A stretch of DNA of 64,000 nucleotides. Source: Streptomyces albiflavescens. Lineage in GTDB: Bacteria; Actinomycetota; Actinomycetes; Streptomycetales; Streptomycetaceae. The stretch lies in the NCBI RefSeq assembly GCF_014645835.1, contig NZ_BMMM01000024.1:2740-66739 (forward strand), given 5' to 3'. Shown here in pieces: positions 8,032 to 17,065 of the stretch. Made by a program: the position numbers and the translations under genes. Position 1 is the stretch's first letter. Each line of letters opens with the position of its first letter. A model generated the notes under the pieces. The model was given only the letters and a program-made list of their open reading frames with translations, searched no databases and had not been told where the DNA came from.

Positions 8032-9492
8032 ATGGTCATCGTCTTCGTACTGGTGGGCGTGGTCGCGCTGGCCGTGCTCGGCGCCCTGCACTGGTACGCG
8101 TGGCGGCGCCTGGTGCGCGACACCACGTCCGGACCGGGGGTGGCCCGTCGGGTGGGCGCGGCCGTTTTCGTCGCCGGGCCCCTCCTGATGTTCGGCGCCG
8201 TCGCGAGTGAGCGGGCCGGGGCGCCGTTCTGGCTTCAGCGGGTGCTGGCCTGGCCCGGGTTCCTGTGGATGGCGCTGGTGATCTATCTGGTGCTCGCGCT
8301 GGTGGTGGGGGAGTTCGTACGGCCGCTGGTGCGGCGAGTTGTCGAGCGGCGGGCGGTCGTCTCGTCCGCGCGCACCGACTCGTCCGCGCGCACCGACTCG
8401 TCCGAACGAGCCTCTTCGTCCGAGCACGCCGACTCGTCTGTGCCTGCCGTCGCGTCCGACCGCGCGCCTGCCCCGTCTGGCTCCGCCGTCTCGTCCGACT
8501 CCGCCGTCTCGTCTGCGTCTGGCGATGCCTCTACGGCTGCCGTCTCGTCCGCGCCTGCCGTCTCATCCGCGCCTGCCATCGAGGGCGAGTCGGGGCCGCG
8601 CCGGAGCGTCGCGTCCCTTTCGGTCGGATCGACGGGCGCGGGTCGTCCCCCACTGAGCGTCGATGCTCCCTCACGGCGGCTCTTCGTCTCCCGGGTGGTG
8701 GGTGGGGCTGCCGCGGCTGCCGCTGTGGGGACGGTCGGGTACGGGACGTACGGCGTTCTGCGGGGGCCCAGGGTGAAGCGGGTCACGGTGCCGCTGGCCA
8801 AGCTGCCGCGGTCCGCTCATGGGTTTCGGATCGCTGTCGTCAGTGACATTCATCTGGGGCCGGTGCTCGGGCGCGGCTTCGCGCAGACGGTCGTCGACAC
8901 CATCAATGCGACCCAGCCCGATCTCATCGCCGTCGTCGGCGACCTGGTCGACGGCAGTGTGAAGGACCTTGGTCCGGCGGCTGCGCCTCTGGCCCGGTTG
9001 AGGGCACGTCATGGGAGCTTCTTCGTCACGGGCAATCATGAGTACTTCTCCGGGGCCGGGCAGTGGGTCCGGGAAGTGCGGGAGCTGGGGATCCATCCTC
9101 TGGAGAACGCGCGTACCGAGTTGGCCGGATTCGATCTCGCGGGCGTGAACGACGTGCAGGGGGAGAGCGAGGGGCAGGGGCCCGACTTCGGCAAGGCGCT
9201 CGGGGACCGGGACACATCGCGGGCGTGTGTGCTGCTCGCGCATCAGCCGGTGCAGATTCATGAGGCCGTGCGGCACGGGGTCGATCTTCAGCTGTCCGGG
9301 CACACGCATGGCGGGCAGTTGTGGCCGGGGAATTTCATCGCCGACGCCGCCAATCCGACGCTCGCCGGGCTGGAGCGGTACGGGGACACGCAGTTGTACG
9401 TGTCCCGGGGTGCGGGGGCCTGGGGGCCGCCGACCCGGGTGGGTGCTCCCTCGGACATCACGGTCGTTGAGCTGGCCTCTCGGGAAGCCTGA
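8032..9492 (+). CDS. Membrane-anchored metallophosphoesterase
   Basis: 486 residues. N-terminus with three membrane segments (about 2-18, 43-60, 70-95), then a Ser/Ala/Asp-rich linker (about 105-215), a further hydrophobic stretch (VVGGAAAAAAVGTVGYGTYG), and a calcineurin-like phosphoesterase domain with SDIHLG, GDLVDG, GNHEYFSG, LAHQP and SGHTHGGQ in order, which supply the bimetal ligands. Similar proteins (YkuE/YaeI type) act on phosphodiester or lipid substrates; the substrate here is unknown. The linker is encoded by near-repeats of TCGTCC; an 18-bp unit is tandemly duplicated at 8362-8397. It starts 31 bp after the SCO4846-type gene and is probably co-transcribed. Confidence 0.87.
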   Translation: MVIVFVLVGVVALAVLGALHWYAWRRLVRDTTSGPGVARRVGAAVFVAGPLLMFGAVASERAGAPFWLQRVLAWPGFLWMALVIYLVLALVVGEFVRPLVRRVVERRAVVSSARTDSSARTDSSERASSSEHADSSVPAVASDRAPAPSGSAVSSDSAVSSASGDASTAAVSSAPAVSSAPAIEGESGPRRSVASLSVGSTGAGRPPLSVDAPSRRLFVSRVVGGAAAAAAVGTVGYGTYGVLRGPRVKRVTVPLAKLPRSAHGFRIAVVSDIHLGPVLGRGFAQTVVDTINATQPDLIAVVGDLVDGSVKDLGPAAAPLARLRARHGSFFVTGNHEYFSGAGQWVREVRELGIHPLENARTELAGFDLAGVNDVQGESEGQGPDFGKALGDRDTSRACVLLAHQPVQIHEAVRHGVDLQLSGHTHGGQLWPGNFIADAANPTLAGLERYGDTQLYVSRGAGAWGPPTRVGAPSDITVVELASREA

Positions 9493-9669
9493 GAGTTCGC
9501 TGTGAAACAGGCCTGAAATGATCGTTTGAGTCGCTCTGGTAAGACCCGCAACCTCGTCCTCGACGTCCGCGCGAACGCGCCGCTGCGCGACCGGCGGGTG
9601 CGGCAGGCCATCGCCGGGTGTGGAGCCGGGGCGCTACGGGAAGACGGTGTGGGCGCTGGTGGCCGCGTC

Positions 9670-9711
9670 CACGTGACGCACGGCCTGGGCCACGTGACTC
9701 ACGGCCTGGGC
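9670..9711. repeat. 21-bp tandem duplication across the sulfatase stop codon
   Basis: Two 21-bp units (9670-9690 and 9691-9711) differing at one position. The second holds the final codons and the TGA (9699-9701) of the minus-strand sulfatase; the first repeats the same sequence just downstream of the stop. Confidence 0.9.
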
Positions 9712-11798
9712 GTGGAGCCGTACACCGTCAGGAAGCGGTCGCGGAACGCGCTCATCTTCCAGACCGGCGCGTCGTGCTGGGGCTGCAGGCCGTCCGTCCA
9801 GCCCCAGTCGGCGATCTTGTCGAGCACCTTCGGGTCCTTGGCGACGATCGAGACGGGCACGTCGCGGCTGGCGTTGTTGCCGCTGACCCGGGCGATGGGC
9901 TGGTGGTCGCCGAGGAAGACGAGCACGGTGTCCTTGTTGCCGTATTTCACCAGGTAGTCGATGAGGCTGGTCACCGAGTACTGGATGGACTTGCCGTACT
10001 CCTGCCTGGACTTGGTCGAGTCGGTGATGATGTCCGCGGGCTTCTTGCCGGCCTTCTGGATGGCGTCGTAGATCGACCCGTCGCCGACCTGGTCCTGGGG
10101 GACCGTCTTGGGGATCGGTGCCCAGGGCTGGTGGCTGGAGGTCAGAATGATCGTCGACATCAGCGGCTTGTCGTGCTTCTTGCCGTGCACCAGTCGCTCG
10201 AACGCGGTCAGCGCGTACTGGTCGGGCATGGTCGACCAGCTGAACTTCGGTCCCTTGTATCCGAGGTCGCGGGAGTCGTAGAGCTTGTCGATGTCGTAGA
10301 ACTTCTGTTCCGGCCAGGCCTTCTGGACGCCCGGCATGACACCGACCGTGTCCCAGGCACCCGTCTTCTTGAAGGCGCCGGGGAGGGTCAGGTGGCTGCC
10401 CGCGGTGACGGTGCGGTAGCGCTGCTGGTTGTTGATCCACAGGCCGGACAGGAACGTGGAGTGGCCCAGCCAGCTGCTTCCGCCGTACGTCGCCGAGGTG
10501 AGCCAGCCGCTCTTCGCCGCGAACCCGGCCTTGGTCAGCTTCTCGTTCTCGGCGGTGAGCGTCGCGTCGACGCCCGGCGCCATGACCGGGTCCTCGATCG
10601 CGCTGCGGCCGTAACTCTCGATGAACGTGATCATCATGTCCTTGCCGCGCAGCCCGGTCAGCAGCTGATCCGGCGGGGTGTTGGCGAAGGCGTCCTTCTT
10701 GGCGATCTTCGCGAACGCCGCCTCGTCCCGGATCGTGTTCCGCACCCGCTCCGCACGGTCCTGGACGACCAGCGTGGTGTGTTCGGAGGCGATCGGCACG
10801 CCGGTGAACTGCACGCCGAGCGCCGCACAGGTGACCCAGACGATGGCCATCACCAGTGTCGTACGGGTCGCCGTCTCGGTGTGCCGGGCCAGCAGGTTGC
10901 CCAGCCGCACGACCGACAGTGTCATGAGGCAGAGCACGGCGAGCACGATCAGTACGACCACGACGACGATGCCGAGGGCGCCCTTCTTGCCCATCGTGTC
11001 CTGGAGGTACGCCTGTGCGTCGCTGAACAGCGTCCAGTCGAGGACGACGTTGAATCCTCGCCCGAGGTATTCGTTGAAGCCGATGTCGAGGAAGTTCAGG
11101 ACGGTCAGCGCGCCGAGGCTCAGCCCGGCGAGCGCCGCCACGGCGATCCGCGGCTTGCGCGGCAGGACGATCAGTACGGCCGCGCCGAAGATCGCCTCCA
11201 CCGGGATACGGACGAACTCGGCGGGCCGGAAGTCGTCGATCTTGCTCGGCATGAGCAGCGCGAACAGCACGAGCGCGGCGGCCAGGCCGGTGGTGGTCCA
11301 CGCCAGGGTGCGGGCCGCGACGGGGTACTTCTCACGCCAGCCGCGCCAGCGCAGCCGGCCGCGGGCAGGGGTGGCGGCGGGGACGGGAGTGGCGCCGGGG
11401 GCGGCTTCGTCCGGGGCTTCAGAGGTGTCCGACGCGGGGGCTGGGGCTTCCGCGTCGCCGGGGGTGGTTTCCGGCGCTGCTTCCGGCGCGGCTTCGGTGC
11501 CGCCGGAAGTTGCGTCGAGCGGGGTCTTGGTGTCCCTGGAGGTCGTTTCGACCGGGGTTTCGGTGTCACCGGGGGTGGCTTCGACCGGGGTTCGGGCGAC
11601 ACCAGGAGTGGCTGCGGCCGGGGCTTCAGGCTCACCGGAAGTGGCCTCGGGCGCGGCTTCACGGTCACGCGAGGTGGCCTCGACCGTGGTCTCACCGTCA
11701 CCCGGAGCGGGCTCCGCGGGCGGCTCCGGCACAGGCCTCGCCTCCGGGGACTCCTCGTCCGTGTTCGGCAGCTGTCGAGAGCTCGTGTTGAACGACAA
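9699..11798 (-). CDS. LTA synthase-like sulfatase, membrane protein
   Basis: 699 residues. An acidic low-complexity N-terminus (about 1-145, many EATPGD/ETTSRD-like near-repeats) is followed by five membrane segments (about 160-330) and a periplasmic alkaline-phosphatase/sulfatase fold (about 385-690). Visible catalytic-domain features are MITFIESYGRSAI (metal and nucleophile region), YGGSSWLGHSTFLSG, SSHQPW and VLVFLGDHQP (C-terminal metal ligands D-H). The layout matches lipoteichoic-acid synthase or phosphoglycerol transferase-like proteins. Whether it transfers phosphoglycerol is inference. The stop codon lies inside a 21-bp tandem duplication. Confidence 0.82.
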   Translation of the reverse strand: MSFNTSSRQLPNTDEESPEARPVPEPPAEPAPGDGETTVEATSRDREAAPEATSGEPEAPAAATPGVARTPVEATPGDTETPVETTSRDTKTPLDATSGGTEAAPEAAPETTPGDAEAPAPASDTSEAPDEAAPGATPVPAATPARGRLRWRGWREKYPVAARTLAWTTTGLAAALVLFALLMPSKIDDFRPAEFVRIPVEAIFGAAVLIVLPRKPRIAVAALAGLSLGALTVLNFLDIGFNEYLGRGFNVVLDWTLFSDAQAYLQDTMGKKGALGIVVVVVLIVLAVLCLMTLSVVRLGNLLARHTETATRTTLVMAIVWVTCAALGVQFTGVPIASEHTTLVVQDRAERVRNTIRDEAAFAKIAKKDAFANTPPDQLLTGLRGKDMMITFIESYGRSAIEDPVMAPGVDATLTAENEKLTKAGFAAKSGWLTSATYGGSSWLGHSTFLSGLWINNQQRYRTVTAGSHLTLPGAFKKTGAWDTVGVMPGVQKAWPEQKFYDIDKLYDSRDLGYKGPKFSWSTMPDQYALTAFERLVHGKKHDKPLMSTIILTSSHQPWAPIPKTVPQDQVGDGSIYDAIQKAGKKPADIITDSTKSRQEYGKSIQYSVTSLIDYLVKYGNKDTVLVFLGDHQPIARVSGNNASRDVPVSIVAKDPKVLDKIADWGWTDGLQPQHDAPVWKMSAFRDRFLTVYGSTPRP

Positions 11799-12184
11799 CC
11801 CGGCGGTCCTTCCGTGCGTAGCCCGGTGGTGGCGCGGCGGACCAGGCTGGGGACGTCGGGGCCGCCTTCATCTGTACCTGAATCTGTGTACGGCGCCGTG
11901 GCGGCCCGTGTTCAATCATCCAGGTCAGCTTCTCCCCAAGTCGGTTCCAGCAGGTCACCGCGCCGGGGGAGTCACCGTCGCCGCGTCAAAAGCCTGGCGG
12001 CGCCGTGCCGAAAGCCTGGCGGCACCGCGCAGGGAGTGCAACCGTCATCGCGCCGGAAGCGAGAGCGTCACCGCGCCGTAAGCCTGAGCGCCCCCGCACC
12101 GAGGGGGCGACCCGCAGCGCACCGGAAAGCGCGGGCGTCACCGCACCGGAAAGCGCGGGCGTCACCGTGCCGGGAGCGTCACGG
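11799..12184. repeat. Intergenic region with degenerate tandem repeats downstream of the sensor kinase gene
   Basis: No gene is supported in these 386 bases. About 11954-12201 contains seven or so degenerate copies of a GTCACCGYRCCGGRAGCG-like plus-strand motif spaced 17-24 bp. The best preserved pair is a 24-bp exact duplication at 12119-12142 and 12143-12166. The last copies overlap the 3' end of the kinase gene: on the minus strand its final codons and stop read CTCCCGGCACGGTGA, and this string recurs downstream. The remaining 11799-11953 holds the sulfatase promoter region without a convincing motif. Confidence 0.8.
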
Positions 12185-13693
12185 TCACCGTGCCGGGAGT
12201 GTCACCGTCACCGCCAACCCCTCGCCCGGTGCCGTCCGTACCGCCACCTCGCCCCCGTGCGCCGCCACCACGCCGTGCACGATCGCCATGCCGAGCCCGC
12301 TGCCCGCGCCACCGCCCGCCCTGAAGAACCGGTCGAAGATGCGCGCCGCGTCCTCCTCCCGGAGCCCCGGACCCTCGTCCGTGACACACAGCCGTACGAC
12401 ACCGTCCGCGCGCTCGAGACCGAGCCGCACCGGCGCTTCGGCGGGGGTGTGGGTGCGTACGTTGCCCACGAGGTTGCCGAGTACCTGGCGCAGCCCCGAC
12501 TCGTCGGCCTTCACCAGCAGCGTGCCGTCGGCGCCCACGCTCACCGGGCGACCCGGCTGCTGGGCCCGCAGATCCTCGGCCGCGTCCCGCACCAGGCGGC
12601 TCAAGTCGACGTTCTTGAAGCGGAGTTCGGGCCGTTGGTCCAGGCGGGCCAGGATGAGCAGCTCGTCGACGAGCCGGCCCATGCGGTCGGCCTCCGCGTT
12701 CATCCGGTCCCAGGCCCTCTTGCGCTCGGCCGGATCGGTCAGCATCCCCTTCTCGTACAGCTGGAGATAGCCACGTATCGCCGACAGCGGTGTGCGCAGC
12801 TCGTGCGAGGCGTCGCCGACGAACCGGCGCAGCTGGGCGGCGCTGCGCTCGCGCGTCCGGTACGCCGACTCGACCTGGTGGAGCATCGAGTTGAGGGCGA
12901 GCCGAAGCTGCTCGACCTCCTGGGTCGGATGGTGGCTGGAGGGCACGCGCCGGGTCAGATCCCCCTCGGCGATCGCCGACGAGGTCTCCACCATGTCCTC
13001 CAGCGGCCGCATCCGGCGCCGCACGCTGAACATTGTCAGGCAGCCGAGCAGCGCCAACAGCAGTGTCCCGATGGTGACATCGAGCTTGAGCGCCTTCGCG
13101 ATGCCCTTGTGCAGCGCGTCGGTCGAGGTGGCGAGCAGCAGGTATGTGCCGTCGGCGAGCCGTGCCCCGGTCGCCCGGTAGGCGGCGCCGTGCACCGTGA
13201 CGTCGTGCGGGTCGCTGTCGGCGGCGAGGGCGCGCGGGTCGTGCACGGCGGCGGCCAGAGCGTGCTGGGTGCCGGTCGGCTTGAAGCCGGCTATGGCAAC
13301 GGCCGTCCCGTTTCTGTCGACCGCCGTGAAGATCGAGTCCGGTTTCGGTGACCCGTCCGTGGGGGACAGCATGCGGTCGCGTACGAATGCCAGCGCACTC
13401 AGCGAGTCGATCTGCCGCATGGTGAGCTGCGAACTGCTGAGCGACTCCCGCGTCTTGGCGAGCTCGGCGTCGACCTGGTCGATCAGGTAGTGCCGCATGC
13501 CCATCAGGCTCACGGCGGTCGCCACGACGATGCCCAGGGCCAGCAGCCCCACGTTCGCGAGCGTCAGCTGGCCGCGGAGAGAATGGATACCGTGCCGGCA
13601 GAGCGGGCGCCGGGGCCTCACGCGCGCCGGGATCTCCCAGCGCGCCGGAATCCAGTCGCGCGCCGGGCTCTTCATGCGAGGCAGGCTCTTCAT
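12185..13693 (-). CDS. Two-component sensor histidine kinase
   Basis: 502 residues. Basic N-terminus, membrane segment about 44-66, an extracytoplasmic sensor region of about 135 residues, a second membrane segment (about 203-223), HAMP (about 224-280), then the kinase: H-box SHELRTPL with H297, N-box NLVGNVRTHTP, G-boxes DEGPGL and GSGLGMAIV. It autophosphorylates and passes phosphate to the adjacent response regulator. ATG at 13693 overlaps the regulator stop (ATGA), so it is coupled and second in the operon; another ATG six codons later is possible. The 3' end runs into a tandem repeat region. Confidence 0.92.
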   Translation of the reverse strand: MKSLPRMKSPARDWIPARWEIPARVRPRRPLCRHGIHSLRGQLTLANVGLLALGIVVATAVSLMGMRHYLIDQVDAELAKTRESLSSSQLTMRQIDSLSALAFVRDRMLSPTDGSPKPDSIFTAVDRNGTAVAIAGFKPTGTQHALAAAVHDPRALAADSDPHDVTVHGAAYRATGARLADGTYLLLATSTDALHKGIAKALKLDVTIGTLLLALLGCLTMFSVRRRMRPLEDMVETSSAIAEGDLTRRVPSSHHPTQEVEQLRLALNSMLHQVESAYRTRERSAAQLRRFVGDASHELRTPLSAIRGYLQLYEKGMLTDPAERKRAWDRMNAEADRMGRLVDELLILARLDQRPELRFKNVDLSRLVRDAAEDLRAQQPGRPVSVGADGTLLVKADESGLRQVLGNLVGNVRTHTPAEAPVRLGLERADGVVRLCVTDEGPGLREEDAARIFDRFFRAGGGAGSGLGMAIVHGVVAAHGGEVAVRTAPGEGLAVTVTLPAR

Positions 13694-14379
13694 GCGAGCC
13701 CGTATCCGACGCCCCGTCGCGTCTGGATCACCGGCGGCCCCAGTGGTTCGAGCTTGCGCCGCAGATAGCTGATGTACGTCTCCACGACGGTTGACTCGGC
13801 CGAGTGCTCGTACTGCCACACGTGGCGCAGGAGTTGCTCCTTGGGCACGATCCGCCCGCCGTTGCGGACCAGGAAGCGCAACAGCGCGTACTCGGTCGGC
13901 GTGAGCTCCACCGTACGGCCCGCGCGATGGACGCTGTACGTCGTCTCGTCCAGTTCCAGGTCGCCGTACCGCAGGGGCGGGCGCTGCGGCAGGACGTCGT
14001 CGGGGCGCGTGCGGCGCAGTACGGCGGTGATCCGGGCGACGACCTCGTCGATGTTGAACGGCTTGGTGATGTAGTCGTCGCCGAAGCCGAGCGCGCCCAC
14101 GATCTCGGCGGGCGCGTCCCGTGCGGTGAGGAAGACGATGGCCAGGTCCGGCTGCCGTACCCGCAGTTCACGGCCGAGCGCCCGGCCGTCGCCGTCCGGC
14201 AGCATCACGTCGAGCAGCGCCGCGTCGGGTCGGGTGCGCTCCGCGAGCGTGAGCGCCTGGCGGACCGTGCCCGCCGTCATCACCTCGAAACGGTGATAGC
14301 GCAGGGCGATGGCCAGGACGTCCGCGATGCTCGGCTCGTCCTCTACGACGAGCACGGTGGCTCCCTCGTGACCGGTCAT
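13690..14379 (-). CDS. OmpR/PhoB-family response regulator
   Basis: 229 residues. Receiver domain with acidic pocket VVEDEPSIAD (11-20), phospho-acceptor D57 in LLDVMLPDGDG and K106 in YITKPF. C-terminal winged helix (about 135-229) with the ELTPTEYALLRFLVRN and SYLRRKLEP segments of the OmpR/PhoB class, which bind direct repeats. First gene of the operon with the kinase. It is divergent from the MMPL transporter gene with 155 bp between starts; two TCCTTGRAG-like repeats 10 bp apart lie in that gap (14423-14442) and are a plausible binding site. Confidence 0.93.
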   Translation of the reverse strand: MTGHEGATVLVVEDEPSIADVLAIALRYHRFEVMTAGTVRQALTLAERTRPDAALLDVMLPDGDGRALGRELRVRQPDLAIVFLTARDAPAEIVGALGFGDDYITKPFNIDEVVARITAVLRRTRPDDVLPQRPPLRYGDLELDETTYSVHRAGRTVELTPTEYALLRFLVRNGGRIVPKEQLLRHVWQYEHSAESTVVETYISYLRRKLEPLGPPVIQTRRGVGYGLA

Positions 14380-14422
14380 GTCCCCAGTATCCGCACCGGC
14401 ACCGACAGCGCGGGGCGTCCGC

Positions 14423-14442
14423 TCCTTGGAGTTCCTTGAGAG
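14423..14442. promoter_or_regulatory. Candidate response-regulator site: two direct repeats in the divergent promoter region
   Basis: TCCTTGGAGT at 14423-14432 is immediately followed by TCCTTGAGAG at 14433-14442. A 10-11 bp spacing of direct repeats is what OmpR/PhoB dimers recognise. The pair sits between the regulator gene and the MMPL gene. Functional assignment is inference. Confidence 0.3.
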
Positions 14443-14534
14443 TCATGGCGAGTCCGTGTCCACGCGCGCGTGCCCCCGGAAATCCTGTTGTCCAGGACCT
14501 GGGGGACCAACCGACCGACTAAGGAGCGTTGAGC

Positions 14535-16985
14535 GTGGCGACATTGGCACGGTGGTGCTATCGGCACCGGCTGGTGGTCCTGTTGCTGTGGGTGGCGGCA
14601 TTGTTCGGACTGGGCTTCGCGGCGTCCACCGCGGGCACGGATTACGCGAATGTCTTCTCCCTTCCGAATACGGACTCCAAGCGCGCGTACGACCTGATGG
14701 AGAAGGCGTTCCCGGACAGCGCGGGCGACACCGACACAGTGGTGTGGAAGGTCGACGAGGGGACGGTCAGGGACCAGTCCGTACGGTCCCGGATCCAGCC
14801 CGCGCTCGACGAGATCGGGAAGATGAAGGGCGTCGGTGACGTCGCCGGCCCGTACTCGGGCGAGCGAGGCGCGGCGCAGATCAGCGAGAACGGCAAGATC
14901 GCGTACGCCCAGATCACCTTCGCGGAGCAGGCGAACGCCGTACCCAAGGAACTGGTGCAGGACGTCGTCGACACCGCACAGAACGCCGAACGCGGCGGTC
15001 TGCACGTCGAACTGGGCGGTCAGGCGATCCAGCGGGTGCAGGAACCGCCCACCGGACTCGCCGAAATGGTCGGCATCGTGGCCGCGGCCGTCGTCCTGTT
15101 CCTCGCCTTCGGCTCGCTGTTCGCGATGCTGCTGCCGATCGCCATCGCCCTCTTCGGGGTCGGCACCGGCCTGTTCTCCACCCAGCTGCTCAGCCACGCC
15201 ACCGACATCCCCGACCTGGCCCCGCTGCTCGCCACCCTCATCGGGCTCGGCGTGGGCATCGACTACGCGCTCTTCATCGTGACCCGGCACCGGCGCGGCA
15301 TCCTGCGCGGCATGAAACCGGAGGATTCGGCGGTCACCGCCCTCAACACCTCCGGCCGTGCGGTGCTGTTCGCGGGCGGCACGGTGTGCATCGCGCTCGC
15401 CGGGATGCTGGTGACGAACCTGCGGTTCCTGGACGGTGTGGTCATCGGCACCTCGCTCACCGTCGTCTTCAGCGTGCTCGCGGCGGTCACCCTGCTGCCG
15501 GCGCTGCTCGGCGTGCTCGGCACCCGGGTGCTCAGCCGCCGCCAGCGGCGCAAGCTGGAGGCTGGGGGCACCGCCCGGTCGAGCGAAGCCGAGAGTGGGG
15601 AAGGGCCCGAGCCGGAGCGGGCGAGCGGTGCAGCGGCGCGCTGGTCCGCGAACGTCCAGCGGCGCCCTCGTACGATCGCCACCCTGGCCGTGGTGGTCAT
15701 GGCCGTCCTCGCGCTGCCCGTGCTGTCACTGCGCCTGGGCGCCACCGACCAGGGCAACGACGATGCCTCGACGACGACCAGGAAGGCGTACGACCTGCTC
15801 GCCGAGGGATTCGGGCCCGGTTTCAACGGCCCCTTGCAGGTGGTCGTGTCGAGCGGCGACACGGGCGCCCTGGTGAAGGACATCGGCGACACCGCCGGAG
15901 TCGCCCGGGTCGCCGCGCTGCCGCCCGCACAGGGCGTGACGGTGATCCAGGTCGTGCCCACGACCTCACCGCAGTCGGAGAAGACCGACCAGCTCATCGA
16001 CACGCTACGGGACCGGGTGATCCCCGACACGGGGGCTCAGGCCCACGTCGGTGGCGTGACGGCCGTCTCCAAGGACTTCGCCTCCATCACCGGTGACCGG
16101 CTGCCCCTCTTCATCGCCACGATCATCGGTCTCGGCTTCCTGCTCCTGCTGGTCGCCTTCCGCTCCCTCGTGGTGCCGCTGACGGCCGCGCTGATGAACC
16201 TGATCGCCGCGGCTGCCTCCTTCGGCGTCCTCACCGCGATCTTCCAGTGGGGCTGGGGCCTCGACCTGCTCGGCCTCGGCAAGGAGGGACCGATCAACGC
16301 CTTCCTGCCCGTCATCATGCTGTCCCTTCTCTTCGGCCTCTCCATGGACTACCAGGTGTTCCTGGTGAGCCGGATGCACGAGGAATGGGTGCACACGAAG
16401 GACAACGCGCGCGCGGTGCGGGTCGGGCTGGCCGAGACGAGCCGCGTCATCAACAGCGCGGCGCTCATCATGGTCTGCGTCTTCCTGGCCTTCGTCCTGA
16501 GCGGCGACTCGGGGGCCGCGATGGCGGGCGTGGGCCTCGCGGCGGCCGTCGCCCTCGACGCCTTCATTCTCCGTACGGCCCTGGTGCCGGCCGCGATGCA
16601 TCTGCTCGGCAAGGCCAACTGGTGGCTGCCGGCAGGGCTGGAGAAGCGGCTGCCGCATCTGGCGGTGGAGCCGGCGGAGGAGTCTCTGGAGGAGCCTTCC
16701 GCGGAGGGCGGAGCCTCGGTGGTCCACGGTTTCATCCGCACGGCCGACGGCGACCCGGTCGACGGTGCGGTGGTGACCCTCCTGTCGAAGGGCGGGCGCC
16801 AACTGGACCGTGTCATCTCGCTGGCGGACGGCTCGTACATCGTGTCGGTGCCCGCGTCGGGTACGTACCTCCTGGCGGCAACGGCCGCGTCGTACGGGGC
16901 CCGCGCACGGCACGTGGTCGTGGACGACGGGCCGCTGGTGTACGACGTGGAGTTGGCGGAGGGGGAGGTCGACGCGGTGAACTGA
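14535..16985 (+). CDS. MMPL family RND transporter with C-terminal carboxypeptidase-regulatory-like domain
   Basis: 816 residues. Two RND halves, each with a membrane helix, a periplasmic loop and a bundle of about five helices. The family motifs GLGVGIDYALFIVTRHRRG and LFGLSMDYQVFLVSRMHEEW carry the Asp-Tyr pairs used for proton relay. The usual end is near residue 715; an extra domain follows (about 733-816: HGFIRTADGDPVDGAVVTLL ... GSYIVSVPASGTYLLAA) that looks like a CarboxypepD-regulatory/transthyretin-like beta sandwich. GTG at 14535 has AAGGAG 8 bases upstream; an in-frame TTG two codons earlier is too close to it. MMPL proteins export lipids or hydrophobic metabolites; the substrate is unknown. 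Confidence 0.9.
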   Translation: MATLARWCYRHRLVVLLLWVAALFGLGFAASTAGTDYANVFSLPNTDSKRAYDLMEKAFPDSAGDTDTVVWKVDEGTVRDQSVRSRIQPALDEIGKMKGVGDVAGPYSGERGAAQISENGKIAYAQITFAEQANAVPKELVQDVVDTAQNAERGGLHVELGGQAIQRVQEPPTGLAEMVGIVAAAVVLFLAFGSLFAMLLPIAIALFGVGTGLFSTQLLSHATDIPDLAPLLATLIGLGVGIDYALFIVTRHRRGILRGMKPEDSAVTALNTSGRAVLFAGGTVCIALAGMLVTNLRFLDGVVIGTSLTVVFSVLAAVTLLPALLGVLGTRVLSRRQRRKLEAGGTARSSEAESGEGPEPERASGAAARWSANVQRRPRTIATLAVVVMAVLALPVLSLRLGATDQGNDDASTTTRKAYDLLAEGFGPGFNGPLQVVVSSGDTGALVKDIGDTAGVARVAALPPAQGVTVIQVVPTTSPQSEKTDQLIDTLRDRVIPDTGAQAHVGGVTAVSKDFASITGDRLPLFIATIIGLGFLLLLVAFRSLVVPLTAALMNLIAAAASFGVLTAIFQWGWGLDLLGLGKEGPINAFLPVIMLSLLFGLSMDYQVFLVSRMHEEWVHTKDNARAVRVGLAETSRVINSAALIMVCVFLAFVLSGDSGAAMAGVGLAAAVALDAFILRTALVPAAMHLLGKANWWLPAGLEKRLPHLAVEPAEESLEEPSAEGGASVVHGFIRTADGDPVDGAVVTLLSKGGRQLDRVISLADGSYIVSVPASGTYLLAATAASYGARARHVVVDDGPLVYDVELAEGEVDAVN

Positions 16986-17040
16986 CGCGCTCACCGTCGC
17001 TCGTCGTCCACTGAGGCTCGGCGCTCACCGAGTCTCCCAG

Positions 17041-17065
17041 GGGGCCCGTTTCCTGAACGGGCCCC
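17041..17065. terminator. Hairpin between convergent MMPL and TetR genes
   Basis: GGGGCCCGTT (17041-17050), 5-base loop TCCTG, AACGGGCCCC (17056-17065): a perfect 10-bp stem. It sits 55 bases after the MMPL stop and abuts the stop codon of the TetR gene, so it can serve both directions. Confidence 0.8.

Noticed and set aside
9618..12770. A 1,050-residue open frame on the plus strand
   Set aside because: It is antisense to the sulfatase and kinase genes, with no family features and a composition explained by GC-rich third positions of the real genes.
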